Shown one piece after another: positions 8,532-17,551 of a stretch of DNA of 64,000 bases. The DNA is from Herbaspirillum sp. YR522. Lineage in GTDB: Bacteria > Pseudomonadota > Gammaproteobacteria > Burkholderiales > Burkholderiaceae_D. The stretch is from NCBI RefSeq assembly GCF_000282575.1, contig NZ_AKJA01000156.1, positions 1-64,000 on the forward strand, in the 5' to 3' direction. The notes under the pieces were generated by a model. That model worked only from the letters and a program-made list of their open reading frames with translations. It had not been told where the DNA came from and did no database searches. How positions within the stretch are numbered: position 1 is the first letter of the stretch; the number at the start of each line of letters is the position of its first letter. The translations under genes and the position numbers were made by a program.

Positions 8532-10166
8532 ATGCCGCACATCGAAAGCAAGCTCGACTTGCGCAGCGAGGAATTCGAGAACAACCGCGCGGCGATGCAG
8601 GCCATCGTCGACGACCTGCGGCAAAAGATCGCCCAGGTCGCCGAAGGCGGCGGCCAGGCTGCGCGCGAAAAGCACCTGGCGCGCGGCAAGCTGCTGCCGC
8701 GCGACCGGGTGCAGATGCTGCTCGATGCGGGCACGCCCTTTCTCGAATTGTCGCCACTGGCCGCCTACGGCATGTACCGCGAACAGGACCGCGAGGGCAC
8801 GCTCAAGGATGCCGCGCCATCGGCCGGCATCATCACCGGCATCGGCCGGGTGGCCGGCCAGGAATGCGTGATCGTCTGCAACGACGCCACCGTCAAGGGC
8901 GGCACGTATTACCCGATGACTGCCAAGAAGCACTTGCGGGCACAGGAGATCGCCGAATTCAATCACCTGCCCTGCATCTACCTGGTCGATAGCGGCGGTG
9001 CCAACCTGCCCAGCCAGGACGAGGTGTTTCCCGATCGCGATCACTTCGGCCGCATCTTCTTCAACCAGGCCAACATGTCGGCCAAGGGCATCGCCCAGAT
9101 CGCGGTGGTGATGGGATCGTGTACCGCCGGTGGCGCCTATGTGCCCGCCATGAGCGACGAGTCGATCATCGTGCGCGACCAGGGCACCATCTTCCTGGCC
9201 GGACCGCCCCTGGTCAAGGCGGCCACCGGCGAGGTGGTCAGCACCGAGGAGCTCGGCGGCGGCGACGTCCATACCCGCCTCTCCGGCGTGGTCGACCATC
9301 TGGCGCAGGACGACCTGCACGCCTTGTCCATCGCGCGTGACGTGGTGGCCAACCTGAACCGCAGCAAGCCGCAGCAACTGGCGCTGCAGCCGGTGCGGGA
9401 GCCGCGCTATCCGGCGCACGAACTGTATGGCGTGATCCCCACCGATAGCCGCAAACCCTTCGACGTGCGCGAGGTGATCGCGCGCATCGTCGACGCCAGC
9501 GAATTCGCCGAATTCAAGGCCCGCTACGGCACCACGCTGGTATGCGGTTTTGCCCACCTGCACGGCATGCCGGTCGGCATCGTGGCCAACAACGGGATCC
9601 TGTTCTCGGAGTCGGCACAGAAAGGTGCGCACTTCATCGAACTGTGCTGCCAGCGCAAGATCCCGCTGGTGTTCCTGCAGAACATCACCGGCTTCATGGT
9701 GGGCAAGAAATACGAGAACGAAGGCATCGCCCGCCATGGCGCCAAGATGGTCACGGCCGTAGCCACCGCCGCGGTGCCCAAGCTGACGGTGATCATCGGC
9801 GGCAGCTTCGGCGCCGGCAACTATGGCATGTGCGGGCGCGCCTTCTCGCCGCGCTTGCTGTGGATGTGGCCCAACGCCCGCATCTCGGTCATGGGCGGCG
9901 AGCAGGCCGCCAGCGTGCTGGCCACCGTCAAGCGCGACGGCATCGAAGGCCGTGGCGGCAGCTGGAGCGCGCAGGAAGAAGCGGCCTTCAAGGACCCGAT
10001 CCGTGCCCAGTACGAGACCCAGGGCCATCCTTACTACGCCTCGGCGCGCCTGTGGGACGACGGCGTGATCGATCCGGTCGATACCCGCAGGGTACTGGCG
10101 CTGGGCCTGTCGGCGGCATTGAATGCGCCCATCGCCGAGACCCGCTTCGGCGTGTTCCGTATCTGA
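8532..10166 (+). CDS. mccB: 3-methylcrotonyl-CoA carboxylase, beta (carboxyltransferase) subunit
   Basis: The beta subunit moves the carboxyl group from biotin to 3-methylcrotonyl-CoA, giving 3-methylglutaconyl-CoA. The 544 residues show the carboxyltransferase crotonase folds: [44 protein letters not shown] and [17 protein letters not shown] in the N half, with [35 protein letters not shown] in the C half (both typical of MCC). GGAGGAG precedes the ATG by seven bases. Here mccA follows directly, whereas many operons carry the hydratase gene between them. Confidence 0.96.
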   Translation: MPHIESKLDLRSEEFENNRAAMQAIVDDLRQKIAQVAEGGGQAAREKHLARGKLLPRDRVQMLLDAGTPFLELSPLAAYGMYREQDREGTLKDAAPSAGIITGIGRVAGQECVIVCNDATVKGGTYYPMTAKKHLRAQEIAEFNHLPCIYLVDSGGANLPSQDEVFPDRDHFGRIFFNQANMSAKGIAQIAVVMGSCTAGGAYVPAMSDESIIVRDQGTIFLAGPPLVKAATGEVVSTEELGGGDVHTRLSGVVDHLAQDDLHALSIARDVVANLNRSKPQQLALQPVREPRYPAHELYGVIPTDSRKPFDVREVIARIVDASEFAEFKARYGTTLVCGFAHLHGMPVGIVANNGILFSESAQKGAHFIELCCQRKIPLVFLQNITGFMVGKKYENEGIARHGAKMVTAVATAAVPKLTVIIGGSFGAGNYGMCGRAFSPRLLWMWPNARISVMGGEQAASVLATVKRDGIEGRGGSWSAQEEAAFKDPIRAQYETQGHPYYASARLWDDGVIDPVDTRRVLALGLSAALNAPIAETRFGVFRI

Positions 10167-10212
10167 CTTTCGACCCGCCGCGTATTCCATATCGCTGATG
10201 GAGGAGACAACC

Positions 10213-12225
10213 ATGTTCAGCAAGATCCTGATCGCCAACCGGGGCGAGATCGCCTGCCGCGTTGCCGCCACCGCGCGCCGCATGGGTATTGCCACGGTCG
10301 CGGTCTATTCCGACGCCGATGCGCTGGCCGCGCATGTGCAGGCCTGCGACGAGGGCGTGCGGCTGGGCCCGGCGCCGGCCCGCGACAGCTACCTGCGAGG
10401 CGACCTGATCATCGCCGCCGCGCTGGCCATGGGCGCGCAGGCGATCCATCCCGGCTACGGCTTCCTGTCGGAGAACGCCGACTTCGCCGACGCCTGCGCG
10501 GCGGCCGGACTGGTCTTCATCGGCCCACCGGCGACGGCCATCCGCGCCATGGGCTCGAAGTCGGCTGCCAAGTCATTGATGCAGGGCGCGGCGGTGCCAC
10601 TGGTGCCGGGCTATCACGGCCAGCGGCAGGAACCCGGGTTCTTGCGCGAGCAGGCCGACCGCATCGGCTATCCGGTACTGCTCAAGGCCAGTGCCGGGGG
10701 CGGCGGCAAGGGCATGCGCATCGTCGAACAGGGCGCCGACTTCGACGCCGCGCTGAGCTCGTGCCAGCGCGAAGCGCAGGCCAGCTTCGGCGACGACCAG
10801 GTGCTGGTCGAGAAATACCTGACCCGGCCCCGCCATATCGAGATCCAGGTCTTTGCCGACAGCCATGGCCATTGCATCTACCTGTTCGAGCGCGACTGTT
10901 CGGTGCAGCGCCGCCACCAGAAGGTGCTGGAAGAAGCCCCGGCACCGGGCATGAGTGGCGAACGGCGCGCGGCCATGGGTGCGGCCGCGATTGCCGCGGC
11001 CCAGGCGGTCGGCTACGTCGGTGCCGGTACCGTGGAATTCATCGCCAACCAGGACGGCAGCTTCTATTTCATGGAAATGAATACCCGGCTGCAGGTCGAG
11101 CACCCGGTCACCGAGATGATCACCGGCCAGGACCTGGTCGAATGGCAGCTGCGCGTGGCCGCCGGCGAACCGCTGCCGTTGCAGCAGCATCAGTTGCAGA
11201 TCAATGGCCATGCCATCGAAGCCCGCGTCTATGCCGAGAATCCGGAGAAGGGCTTCCTGCCCTCGATCGGCTCGCTTGTCCATCTGCGCACCGCCCACGC
11301 CGTCTCGTTCCAGGTGCATGGCGCCGATCCCGGACAGCCGGCCGCAATTCGGATTGATGCCGGCGTGCGCGAAGGCGACGCGATCTCGCCGTTCTACGAC
11401 CCGATGATCGCCAAGCTGATCGTATGGGGTGCGGACCGCGCCGGTGCATTGCGCAACATGGCGCGTGCGCTGGCGCAATACCAGGTGGTCGGACTGGCGA
11501 CCAACATCGCCTTCCTGCAACGGTTGGTCAGCGGCCATGCGTTCGCCAACGCCGACCTCGACACCGGGCTGATCGAACGGCATCGCGAGACGCTGCTGCC
11601 AGCGCCGGGCGCGCCCTTGCCCGACACCTTGGCGGTGGCCGTCGCCAGCCTGTTGCAACAACAGGCGCAGGCCCGCACCGCCGACCCCTGGTCCCACACC
11701 GATGGCTGGCGCGCCCACGGCCGGCTGCACCGAACGCTGGTATTTACCGATGAAGCGGGCAACCATGAAGTCGAGCTGGCCTACGCCGGCGGCGACCGCC
11801 ACCACACGCTGCGGGTCGGTGGCCAGTCACATGTGCTGCAACTCGACAGCATGCGCGGCAGCGATGTCGAATTGCGCCTGGACGGGCGCGTGCTGCAGGC
11901 CACGGTAGTGCGCCACGACGAGCTGCTGCATGTATTCGACGCCCACGGCCACAGCCGCCTGCGCCTGCTCGATCCGCTGGCGCACGCCGCCGATGGCGAA
12001 GCCGGCGACGACCGATTGACCGCACCGATGCCGGGCAAGATCGTGGCCATACTGACGGCCAAGGGCGCGCACGTCGAACGCGGCGCGCCGATGTTGATCA
12101 TGGAGGCGATGAAGATGGAGCACACGATCGCAGCGCCTGCGGCCGGCGTCATCGATGAGCTGCTCTACGCCGTCGGCGACCAGGTCCGCGAAGGGGCACG
12201 GCTGCTCGACTTTCGTCCTGACTGA
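10213..12225 (+). CDS. mccA: 3-methylcrotonyl-CoA carboxylase, alpha (biotin carboxylase/BCCP) subunit
   Basis: This 670-residue subunit carboxylates its own biotin at the expense of ATP. The order is biotin-carboxylase N-domain (ILIANRGEIACRV), ATP-grasp with the glycine loop ASAGGGGKGMR, the QKVLEEAPAP segment and MEMNTRLQVEHPVTE, then the central domain, and finally a biotinyl domain with EAMKMEH, where Lys634 is the biotinylated residue. The ATG at 10213 is chosen because GGAGGAG precedes it; an upstream in-frame ATG lies inside mccB. It forms the holoenzyme with the mccB product. Confidence 0.96.
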   Translation: MFSKILIANRGEIACRVAATARRMGIATVAVYSDADALAAHVQACDEGVRLGPAPARDSYLRGDLIIAAALAMGAQAIHPGYGFLSENADFADACAAAGLVFIGPPATAIRAMGSKSAAKSLMQGAAVPLVPGYHGQRQEPGFLREQADRIGYPVLLKASAGGGGKGMRIVEQGADFDAALSSCQREAQASFGDDQVLVEKYLTRPRHIEIQVFADSHGHCIYLFERDCSVQRRHQKVLEEAPAPGMSGERRAAMGAAAIAAAQAVGYVGAGTVEFIANQDGSFYFMEMNTRLQVEHPVTEMITGQDLVEWQLRVAAGEPLPLQQHQLQINGHAIEARVYAENPEKGFLPSIGSLVHLRTAHAVSFQVHGADPGQPAAIRIDAGVREGDAISPFYDPMIAKLIVWGADRAGALRNMARALAQYQVVGLATNIAFLQRLVSGHAFANADLDTGLIERHRETLLPAPGAPLPDTLAVAVASLLQQQAQARTADPWSHTDGWRAHGRLHRTLVFTDEAGNHEVELAYAGGDRHHTLRVGGQSHVLQLDSMRGSDVELRLDGRVLQATVVRHDELLHVFDAHGHSRLRLLDPLAHAADGEAGDDRLTAPMPGKIVAILTAKGAHVERGAPMLIMEAMKMEHTIAAPAAGVIDELLYAVGDQVREGARLLDFRPD

Positions 12226-12234
12226 TCAACGGCC

Positions 12235-13164
12235 ATGAACGCGCCCGCCTTGTGCCTGCCGCCATCGATGCACGTGCTCGAACGGGGCTGGCTGTCGGCC
12301 AACAATGTGCTGTTCTTCGGGCGCGACCAGGTGGCCATGGTCGACAGCGGCTACGTGACCCACAGCGAACAGACGCTGACGCTGGTGCATCACGTGTTGC
12401 AGGCGCGCCAGCGCAGCGGGCTCGACCTGTTGCTCAATACCCATCTGCATTCCGACCACTGCGGCGCCAATGCGGCGCTGCAAGCGCGCTACCGCTGCCG
12501 CACGCTGATCCCGGCCGGTGAAGCCGACGCAGTCCGGCATTGGGACGAGACGGCGCTGAGCTATCGCGCCACCGGCCAGCAATGCCCGCGCTTCTTCTTC
12601 GATGGCGTCATCGGCCACGGCGACCGCCTGCGCCTGGGTGAACTCGACTGGCAGGCGCTGGCCGCGCCCGGCCACGACCCGCACTCGGTGATGCTGTATT
12701 GCGCCAGCGAAGGCATCCTGGTGTCGGCCGATGCATTCTGGCGCGACGGCTTCGGCGTGGTCTTCCCCGAGCTCGACGGCGAGGCCGGCTTCGACGAGGT
12801 GCGCGCCACGCTCGAGCTGATCCGCACCGTTGCGCCACGGCTGGTGATCCCTGGCCACGGCGCCCCCTTCGATGATGTCGACCCGGCCCTGGCGCGTGCC
12901 TTCTCGCGGCTGGATTACCTGCAGGCCGACCCGCTGCGCAACGCCCGCAACGGTATCAAGGTGTTGCTCAAGTTCCTGCTGCTGGAGCGCCAGCGTATCG
13001 CGCTCGACGACCTGCCGGCGATGATGCGCGATATCCCGCTGCTGAAGATCGCCAATGCGCGTTTCATGCAGATGAGCGACGAGGCGCTGGCGCGATGGGC
13101 CGCCGCGCAACTGGAACGTGCAGGTGCGGCACGTTGCCGGGGCGGCTACCTGCTCGATGCCTGA
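12235..13164 (+). CDS. MBL-fold metallo-hydrolase
   Basis: The 309-residue product has the metallo-beta-lactamase metal motif THLHSDH at 69-75, a second histidine in APGHDPHSVM, an aspartate in LVSADAFWRD and a final histidine in IPGHGAPF. The C-terminal third is helical, as in glyoxalase II-like hydrolases of fatty and amino acid catabolic operons. It starts nine bases after mccA and is probably co-transcribed. A thioesterase role on pathway CoA esters is an inference from position only. It is not closely alike to the 4631-5695 hydrolase. Confidence 0.85.
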   Translation: MNAPALCLPPSMHVLERGWLSANNVLFFGRDQVAMVDSGYVTHSEQTLTLVHHVLQARQRSGLDLLLNTHLHSDHCGANAALQARYRCRTLIPAGEADAVRHWDETALSYRATGQQCPRFFFDGVIGHGDRLRLGELDWQALAAPGHDPHSVMLYCASEGILVSADAFWRDGFGVVFPELDGEAGFDEVRATLELIRTVAPRLVIPGHGAPFDDVDPALARAFSRLDYLQADPLRNARNGIKVLLKFLLLERQRIALDDLPAMMRDIPLLKIANARFMQMSDEALARWAAAQLERAGAARCRGGYLLDA

Positions 13165-13215
13165 GGCGGGGCACTGCTATCATGGTCGGCTGTTTTTTTC
13201 CATTCCAGCGATCCG

Positions 13216-13710
13216 ATGAGCCAGACCCTACCTTCTTCCGCACAACGCGTGGCCGACCTGCTGGCCAGCCTGGGACATGACAAGCCGGTGGTGATGTTGC
13301 CGTCCAGCGGACGCACCTCGGCCGAGGCTGCCGCCGCCGTCGGCTGCGACGTCGCCGAGATCGCCAAGTCGATCATCTTTCGCCGCCTGTCCGACAACGC
13401 GCCGGTGTTGGTCATCGCCAGTGGCGGCAATCGCGTCGACGAAGCCAAGGTCACCGCGCTGGTCGGGCCGCTGGGCCGCGCCGATGCCAGGTTCGTGCGC
13501 GACAATACCGGCTACGCCATTGGCGGCGTGTGCCCGGTGGGGCACGTGGTCAAGCCAGTGATGCTGATCGATCGCGACCTGTTCGGCTTTGCCAGCGTCT
13601 GGGCTGCGGCCGGCCATCCGCATGCGGTGTTCAACCTCACGGCGGCGCAACTGGAGCGGCTGACCGGTGGCACGGTGGCCGACGTGCGGCTGGAGGCGTC
13701 GCCGGCTTGA
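13216..13710 (+). CDS. YbaK/EbsC family aminoacyl-tRNA deacylase
   Basis: This single-domain protein of 164 residues belongs to the YbaK/ProX editing family, whose members hydrolyse mischarged tRNAs in trans. The conserved lysine falls in EIAKSIIF (Lys51), and the family pattern AIGGVCPVGH is present. It lies 51 bases after the MBL gene, on the same strand, and 56 bases before HMG-CoA lyase. The substrate tRNA cannot be read from sequence. Confidence 0.9.
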   Translation: MSQTLPSSAQRVADLLASLGHDKPVVMLPSSGRTSAEAAAAVGCDVAEIAKSIIFRRLSDNAPVLVIASGGNRVDEAKVTALVGPLGRADARFVRDNTGYAIGGVCPVGHVVKPVMLIDRDLFGFASVWAAAGHPHAVFNLTAAQLERLTGGTVADVRLEASPA

Positions 13711-13766
13711 CGCCCCCGGCGCTGGTATCATCGGAAACAACCAATAAATAACGTCGGAGACACAAG

Positions 13767-14675
13767 ATGAGCCTGCCCCGCAAAGTGAAGATGGTCGAAG
13801 TCGGTCCCCGTGATGGCCTGCAGAACGAGCAGCAGACCATCGGCGCCGGGGTCAAGATCGAACTGGTCGAGCGCCTGGCTGCGGCAGGCTTTCCCAATGT
13901 GGAGGCAGCCGCCTTCGTCTCGCCCAAATGGGTGCCGCAGATGGCCACCTCGGGCGACGTGATGCGCGATATCAAGCGCCGTCCGGGCGTGGTGTATTCG
14001 GCGCTGGTACCGAACCTGAAGGGCTTCGAGGCAGCGCTGGCGGGTGACGTCGATGAAGTGGTGATCTTCGGTGCCGCCTCCGAGGCCTTCTCGCAAAAGA
14101 ACATCAATTGTTCGATTGCCGAGTCGATCGAACGCTTCCGCGAAGTGGCCGAGGCCGCCAAGCGCCATCGCAAGCGACTGCGGGCAGCCGTCAGTTGCGC
14201 CTTTGGCTGTCCCTACCAGGGTGAGGTGCCGTTGGCGGCGGTGGCCGATGTGGTGCGCCGGTTGCGCGAGCTGGGCTGTGACGAGATCGACATTGCCGAC
14301 ACCATCGGCGTGGCCACTCCCGACAAGGTGCGCCCGGTGATGGAAACGGCCATGCGCGAGTTCCCCATCGAGGGCCTGTCGGGTCACTTCCACGATACCT
14401 ACGGGCAGGCGCTGGCCAACATCTATGCCAGCCTGGAGGCAGGCATCACGATCTTCCACTCATCGGTGGCCGGACTGGGCGGCTGCCCCTATGCCAAGGG
14501 CGCCACCGGCAACGTCGCCTCCGAGGATGTGCTGTACATGATGCAAGGCCTGGGCATCGACACCGGCATCGATCTCGATGCGGTGGTCGACGCCGGACAA
14601 TTCATCTCGGCCCAGCTGGGACGCAAGTCGGCCAGTCGCGCCGGCAATGCCATGGCCGCCCGGCGCGGCGGCTGA
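13767..14675 (+). CDS. mvaB: Hydroxymethylglutaryl-CoA lyase
   Basis: This enzyme cleaves 3-hydroxy-3-methylglutaryl-CoA to acetoacetate and acetyl-CoA, the last step of leucine degradation. The 302 residues include the TIM-barrel start VEVGPRDGLQNE (Arg15-Asp16) and the signature loop SVAGLGGCPYAKGATGN with catalytic Cys240, plus metal-binding HFHDT. GGAG precedes the ATG by six bases. It completes the pathway begun by ivd and mccAB, although the preceding hydratase is not in the cluster. Also called liuE in this context. Confidence 0.96.
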   Translation: MSLPRKVKMVEVGPRDGLQNEQQTIGAGVKIELVERLAAAGFPNVEAAAFVSPKWVPQMATSGDVMRDIKRRPGVVYSALVPNLKGFEAALAGDVDEVVIFGAASEAFSQKNINCSIAESIERFREVAEAAKRHRKRLRAAVSCAFGCPYQGEVPLAAVADVVRRLRELGCDEIDIADTIGVATPDKVRPVMETAMREFPIEGLSGHFHDTYGQALANIYASLEAGITIFHSSVAGLGGCPYAKGATGNVASEDVLYMMQGLGIDTGIDLDAVVDAGQFISAQLGRKSASRAGNAMAARRGG

Positions 14676-14683
14676 TCAGCCGC
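14668..14683. repeat. 16-bp perfect palindrome between convergent genes
   Basis: GCGGCTGATCAGCCGC spans the HMG-CoA lyase stop codon and abuts the stop of the convergent small membrane protein gene. It can form a short hairpin in RNA from both strands, but no T-run follows. It may be a weak bidirectional stop or coincidence. Confidence 0.4.
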
Positions 14684-14836
14684 TCAGTGACGGTAGCGGC
14701 GCAGGCCGCGCACATGACGCTTGTCGCCAGTGAGCACCGCCTTCTTCAGTGAACGGTGGTGCCACACTGCCGCTGCCACCAGCACGATGCCCAGTGCGGC
14801 CACGATGATGATGCTGGCCAGATCGAAGTTTCCCAT
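14684..14836 (-). CDS. Small single-span membrane protein, 50 residues
   Basis: The chosen reading frame (MGNFDLASIIIVAALG...) encodes one hydrophobic helix of about 20 residues near the N-terminus followed by a basic tail (SLKKAVLTGDKRHVRGLRRYRH). GGGGG sits a few bases before the ATG. An in-frame ATG at 14941 would add a cysteine-rich, non-hydrophobic leader and is less likely. No family is recognised. It is convergent with HMG-CoA lyase. Confidence 0.6.
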   Translation of the reverse strand: MGNFDLASIIIVAALGIVLVAAAVWHHRSLKKAVLTGDKRHVRGLRRYRH

Positions 14837-15020
14837 GATTCCCCCACGACGTCGGATGTTGCCTTGAACACGACTGGAGCCGCTTCCCGGCGAGCCCCAC
14901 CCAAAACAGGAGTGCGTTTGCAAAAAATAACATGCACGCACGATCCCGCAAGATTTTTTCAGACCGAAACGGCCGTTTTACCGTTCCCGCAACAAAAAGC
15001 ACGACCGTAATATTTTCACC

Positions 15021-15026
15021 TATAAT
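15021..15026 (+). promoter_or_regulatory. Candidate -10 element upstream of the nitronate monooxygenase-like gene
   Basis: A consensus TATAAT occurs 54 bases before the start codon. No good -35 hexamer lies at 16-18 bases upstream, so the assignment is tentative. Confidence 0.35.
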
Positions 15027-15079
15027 CGACAGCACATTGCGGCCCCCGGACCCTAAACAACGACAACCACGAGACGACC

Positions 15080-16048
15080 ATGCCCAGGACCCTACCCAAA
15101 GCCTTGCAAGATCTGCGCCTGCCCATCATCTGTTCGCCCATGTTCATTGCCAGTGGCCCGGCGCTGGTGGCCGCGCAGTGCAAGGCCGGACTGGTCGGGG
15201 CTTTCCCGGCGCTCAATGCGCGCCCGGCCGAGCAGCTCGATGTCTGGCTCACCGGGCTCGAGCGCGAGTTGAAAGACTGGCAAGACCAGCACCCGCAGCG
15301 CCGCGTGGGCCCCATCGCCGTCAACCAGATCGTGCACCAGTCCAATGACCGCCTGGCGCACGACGTCGAGGTATGCGTGCGGCACCGGGTGCCGATCATC
15401 ATCTCCAGCCTGCGCGCGCCGCCTCGCGAAATGCTGGACGCCGTCCATGGCTATGGCGGCATCGTGCTGCACGATGTGATTTCGCTGCGTCATGCCGAGA
15501 AGGCGCTGGAGGCCGGTGTCGATGGCTTGATCCTGGTGGCCGCCGGCGCCGGCGGTCATGCCGGACCACTGTCGCCTTTTGCGTTGGTCGGCGAGGCGCG
15601 CCGCCTGTTCGACGGTCCACTGGTCCTGTCGGGTTCGATCGCCACCGGCGATGCGGTACTGGCAGCCCAGGCCATGGGGGCCGACCTGGCCTATATCGGT
15701 TCGCGCTGGCTGGCCACGGTCGAGTCCAATGTCGACCAGGCCTACCGTGACGCCATCGTCGAGGCCAGCGCCGCCGATGTGGTCTATACCAACCTGTTTA
15801 CCGGCGTGCACGGCAACTACCTGCGGCAATCGATCATCAACGCCGGGCTCGACCCGGACAACCTGCCGGCCGCCGACAAGAGCGCCATGAACTTCGGCTC
15901 CGGCGGCGCCAGCAAGGCCAAGGCCTGGCGCGACATCTGGGGCGTGGGCCAGGGCGTCGGACTGATGGAGGACATTCCCACCGTGGCCGAGATGACCGAC
16001 CGCCTCGAAGCGCAATATCGCGCTGCGCGCGCGCGCCTGGCACTGTGA
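15080..16048 (+). CDS. NAD(P)H-dependent flavin oxidoreductase (nitronate monooxygenase family)
   Basis: This is an FMN TIM-barrel enzyme of 322 residues. The start ICSPMFIASGPALVAAQCKAG matches the family's flavin-site strand, and GAGGHAGPLSPFAL contains the histidine typical of 2-nitropropane dioxygenase-like proteins. SGSIATGDAVLAAQAMGADLAYIGSRW is the phosphate-binding end. Members oxidise nitronates or act as enoyl reductases; the substrate here is unknown. It appears to be a single-gene unit following a 243-base gap. Confidence 0.9.
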   Translation: MPRTLPKALQDLRLPIICSPMFIASGPALVAAQCKAGLVGAFPALNARPAEQLDVWLTGLERELKDWQDQHPQRRVGPIAVNQIVHQSNDRLAHDVEVCVRHRVPIIISSLRAPPREMLDAVHGYGGIVLHDVISLRHAEKALEAGVDGLILVAAGAGGHAGPLSPFALVGEARRLFDGPLVLSGSIATGDAVLAAQAMGADLAYIGSRWLATVESNVDQAYRDAIVEASAADVVYTNLFTGVHGNYLRQSIINAGLDPDNLPAADKSAMNFGSGGASKAKAWRDIWGVGQGVGLMEDIPTVAEMTDRLEAQYRAARARLAL

Positions 16049-16336
16049 CATGACACGGGAACCGGCCGGGCACGGCCGGGCTCCAACAGCGTAATCCCCT
16101 TCCTCCGGCGCCGTTTCGGTGCATCACGCGTTGTCTGACGCACCATGTGCGAATCTTCTGTCGGACAAACCAGTCGGTTTTCAGCTTATTTGTAACGGTT
16201 GGCACTTCTTTGTCAGCATCGTGTCGTATTTTTACCCGCCTGTCTTTTGACCGGGTCGTACGGACGCAGCGTAACCGCCACGCCTGCCGTCGTCCCGGTG
16301 GTGGAGTCAACCAATAACACTTGATGCGAGGAAACC

Positions 16337-16609
16337 ATGACCAGCTTTCTCAGGACCAGAAAAGATCGTCATCCCAGAAACGACAAGCCGAAGCTGCCGC
16401 ATGAGCAAGACCAGAGCTTCGACCGCAACGAGGCCGGCAGGGGTGGCCCCAAGGTCGAGCGCCAGGAAATCCGGCAAGCCTACGACGATATCAGCCAAGG
16501 CCAGGTCGACACCGACCTGCGCGGCACCGGCGGCCTGGACGAGGCCAACAAGGGCCCGGGCGATCGCGCCGCGGCCGCCCCGCCCAAGCAGAGCGAGCAC
16601 CAGCGGTAA
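16337..16609 (+). CDS. Small hydrophilic, probably disordered protein of unknown function
   Basis: The 90-residue product is rich in Lys, Arg, Asp, Glu, Gln and Pro, with no hydrophobic core or membrane helix (HEQDQSFDRNEAGRGG, DTDLRGTGGLDEANKGPGD). Such composition is seen in small stress-type proteins. GCGAGGA lies upstream of the ATG, and a strong terminator lies 67 bases after the stop, so it looks like a genuine monocistronic gene. No family assigned. Confidence 0.7.
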   Translation: MTSFLRTRKDRHPRNDKPKLPHEQDQSFDRNEAGRGGPKVERQEIRQAYDDISQGQVDTDLRGTGGLDEANKGPGDRAAAAPPKQSEHQR

Positions 16610-16675
16610 GCAAACCGGGTCCGGCCTTCAGGCCGGCCATGAAAGAATCGATGAAAAAGACGCCGTCCCAGCGGC

Positions 16676-16712
16676 AATGCCGTCCAGTTCGCCACTGGAC
16701 GGCATTTTTTTT
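16676..16712 (+). terminator. Strong rho-independent terminator
   Basis: AATGCCGTCCAGT at 16676-16688 pairs perfectly with ACTGGACGGCATT at 16694-16706 around a 5-base loop, and the T-run extends to 16712. It ends transcription of the 16337-16609 gene. Confidence 0.92.
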
Positions 16713-16801
16713 GCCCACGTCACAGCGCTCGGACTGGTATATGCACAGGTCGGGTGCTGCCATTCTCAGCGGCAGCGGCGCTGGCCGACCTGGACGTTGC
16801 G

Positions 16802-17497
16802 CTACAAACCGCTGGCTTGCACCCAGTCGCGGATGATCTCGAACAATTCGGCAGGCTTCTCGATGGGCGTCATGTGGCCGCAGTCGGCCACGATCTCGAA
16901 ACGCGCGCCATCGATCTGGCGCGCCATTTCGGCAGATTCCTCGACCGAGCGCAGCCGGTCATGGTCGCTGGCCACGATCAGCGTGGGACAACGCAGCAAG
17001 CCGAGCTGCTCGGCATGGCTGTCGCGCAGGGTCTGCAACTGACGCAGGAAGACCTCCTTGCCGTTGGCCAGCGCCATCGCCTGCAGACGATCGAGCAGGC
17101 TACGCTCGGTAGCGAGATCGGGGTGCAGCGAGGACGCCAGTGCGCGCGAGGTGAGGCCCTTGAACGGGGTACGCTGGGCGATATCGAACTGGGCCTTGGT
17201 GGCAGCCGACTCTTGCGCCGTCTGCGGGCGCGATGACGTATTGAGCAAGGCCAGTCCGCGCACCCGCTCGGGGGCCTTCAAGGCCACCGCCTGCGCCACG
17301 AAGCCTCCCATCGAAAATCCCAACAGCACGAACTCCGGCGGCGCCTGGCGCAGCACGGCGTCGGCCATGGCTTCGATACCGATATCCTGGCCCAGGTCGC
17401 CGAAGGTGAGTGAGCCCAGGGTGGACAGGTCGGCGTGCATGTCGTCCCACAAGTGCTGGTTGAGCATGAAGCCTGGCAGCAGTACCAGATTGCGCAT
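16802..17497 (-). CDS. Alpha/beta hydrolase
   Basis: The 231-residue protein has the alpha/beta-hydrolase catalytic triad: nucleophile Ser62 in GFSMGG, acid in the VASDHDRLRS strand, and His in CGHMTPIEKP. The N-terminus begins LVLLPGFMLNQHLWDDM, the oxyanion-loop region. It is close in pattern to small esterases of the MenH/BioH/RsbQ-like group; the substrate is unknown. AAGGA precedes the ATG. It is 54 bases downstream of an MFS transporter gene on the same strand and may be its operon partner. Confidence 0.88.
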   Translation of the reverse strand: MRNLVLLPGFMLNQHLWDDMHADLSTLGSLTFGDLGQDIGIEAMADAVLRQAPPEFVLLGFSMGGFVAQAVALKAPERVRGLALLNTSSRPQTAQESAATKAQFDIAQRTPFKGLTSRALASSLHPDLATERSLLDRLQAMALANGKEVFLRQLQTLRDSHAEQLGLLRCPTLIVASDHDRLRSVEESAEMARQIDGARFEIVADCGHMTPIEKPAELFEIIRDWVQASGL

Positions 17498-17551
17498 GAA
17501 GATCCTTTTTTATGGGCCAGGCACCGCGGCGACTGGCCAGACAATGTCGAT

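Noticed and set aside
7845-10295. Long minus-strand open frame opposite ychJ and mccB
   Set aside because: It overlaps four well-supported plus-strand genes and shows no conserved domain pattern, only the His/Gln/Gly-rich composition of an antisense frame.
16199-16214. TTGGCACTTCTTTGTC, resembling a sigma-54 promoter upstream of the 16337 gene
   Set aside because: The -12 element lacks the invariant GC dinucleotide at the required distance (TC is found), so it should not function as such a promoter.
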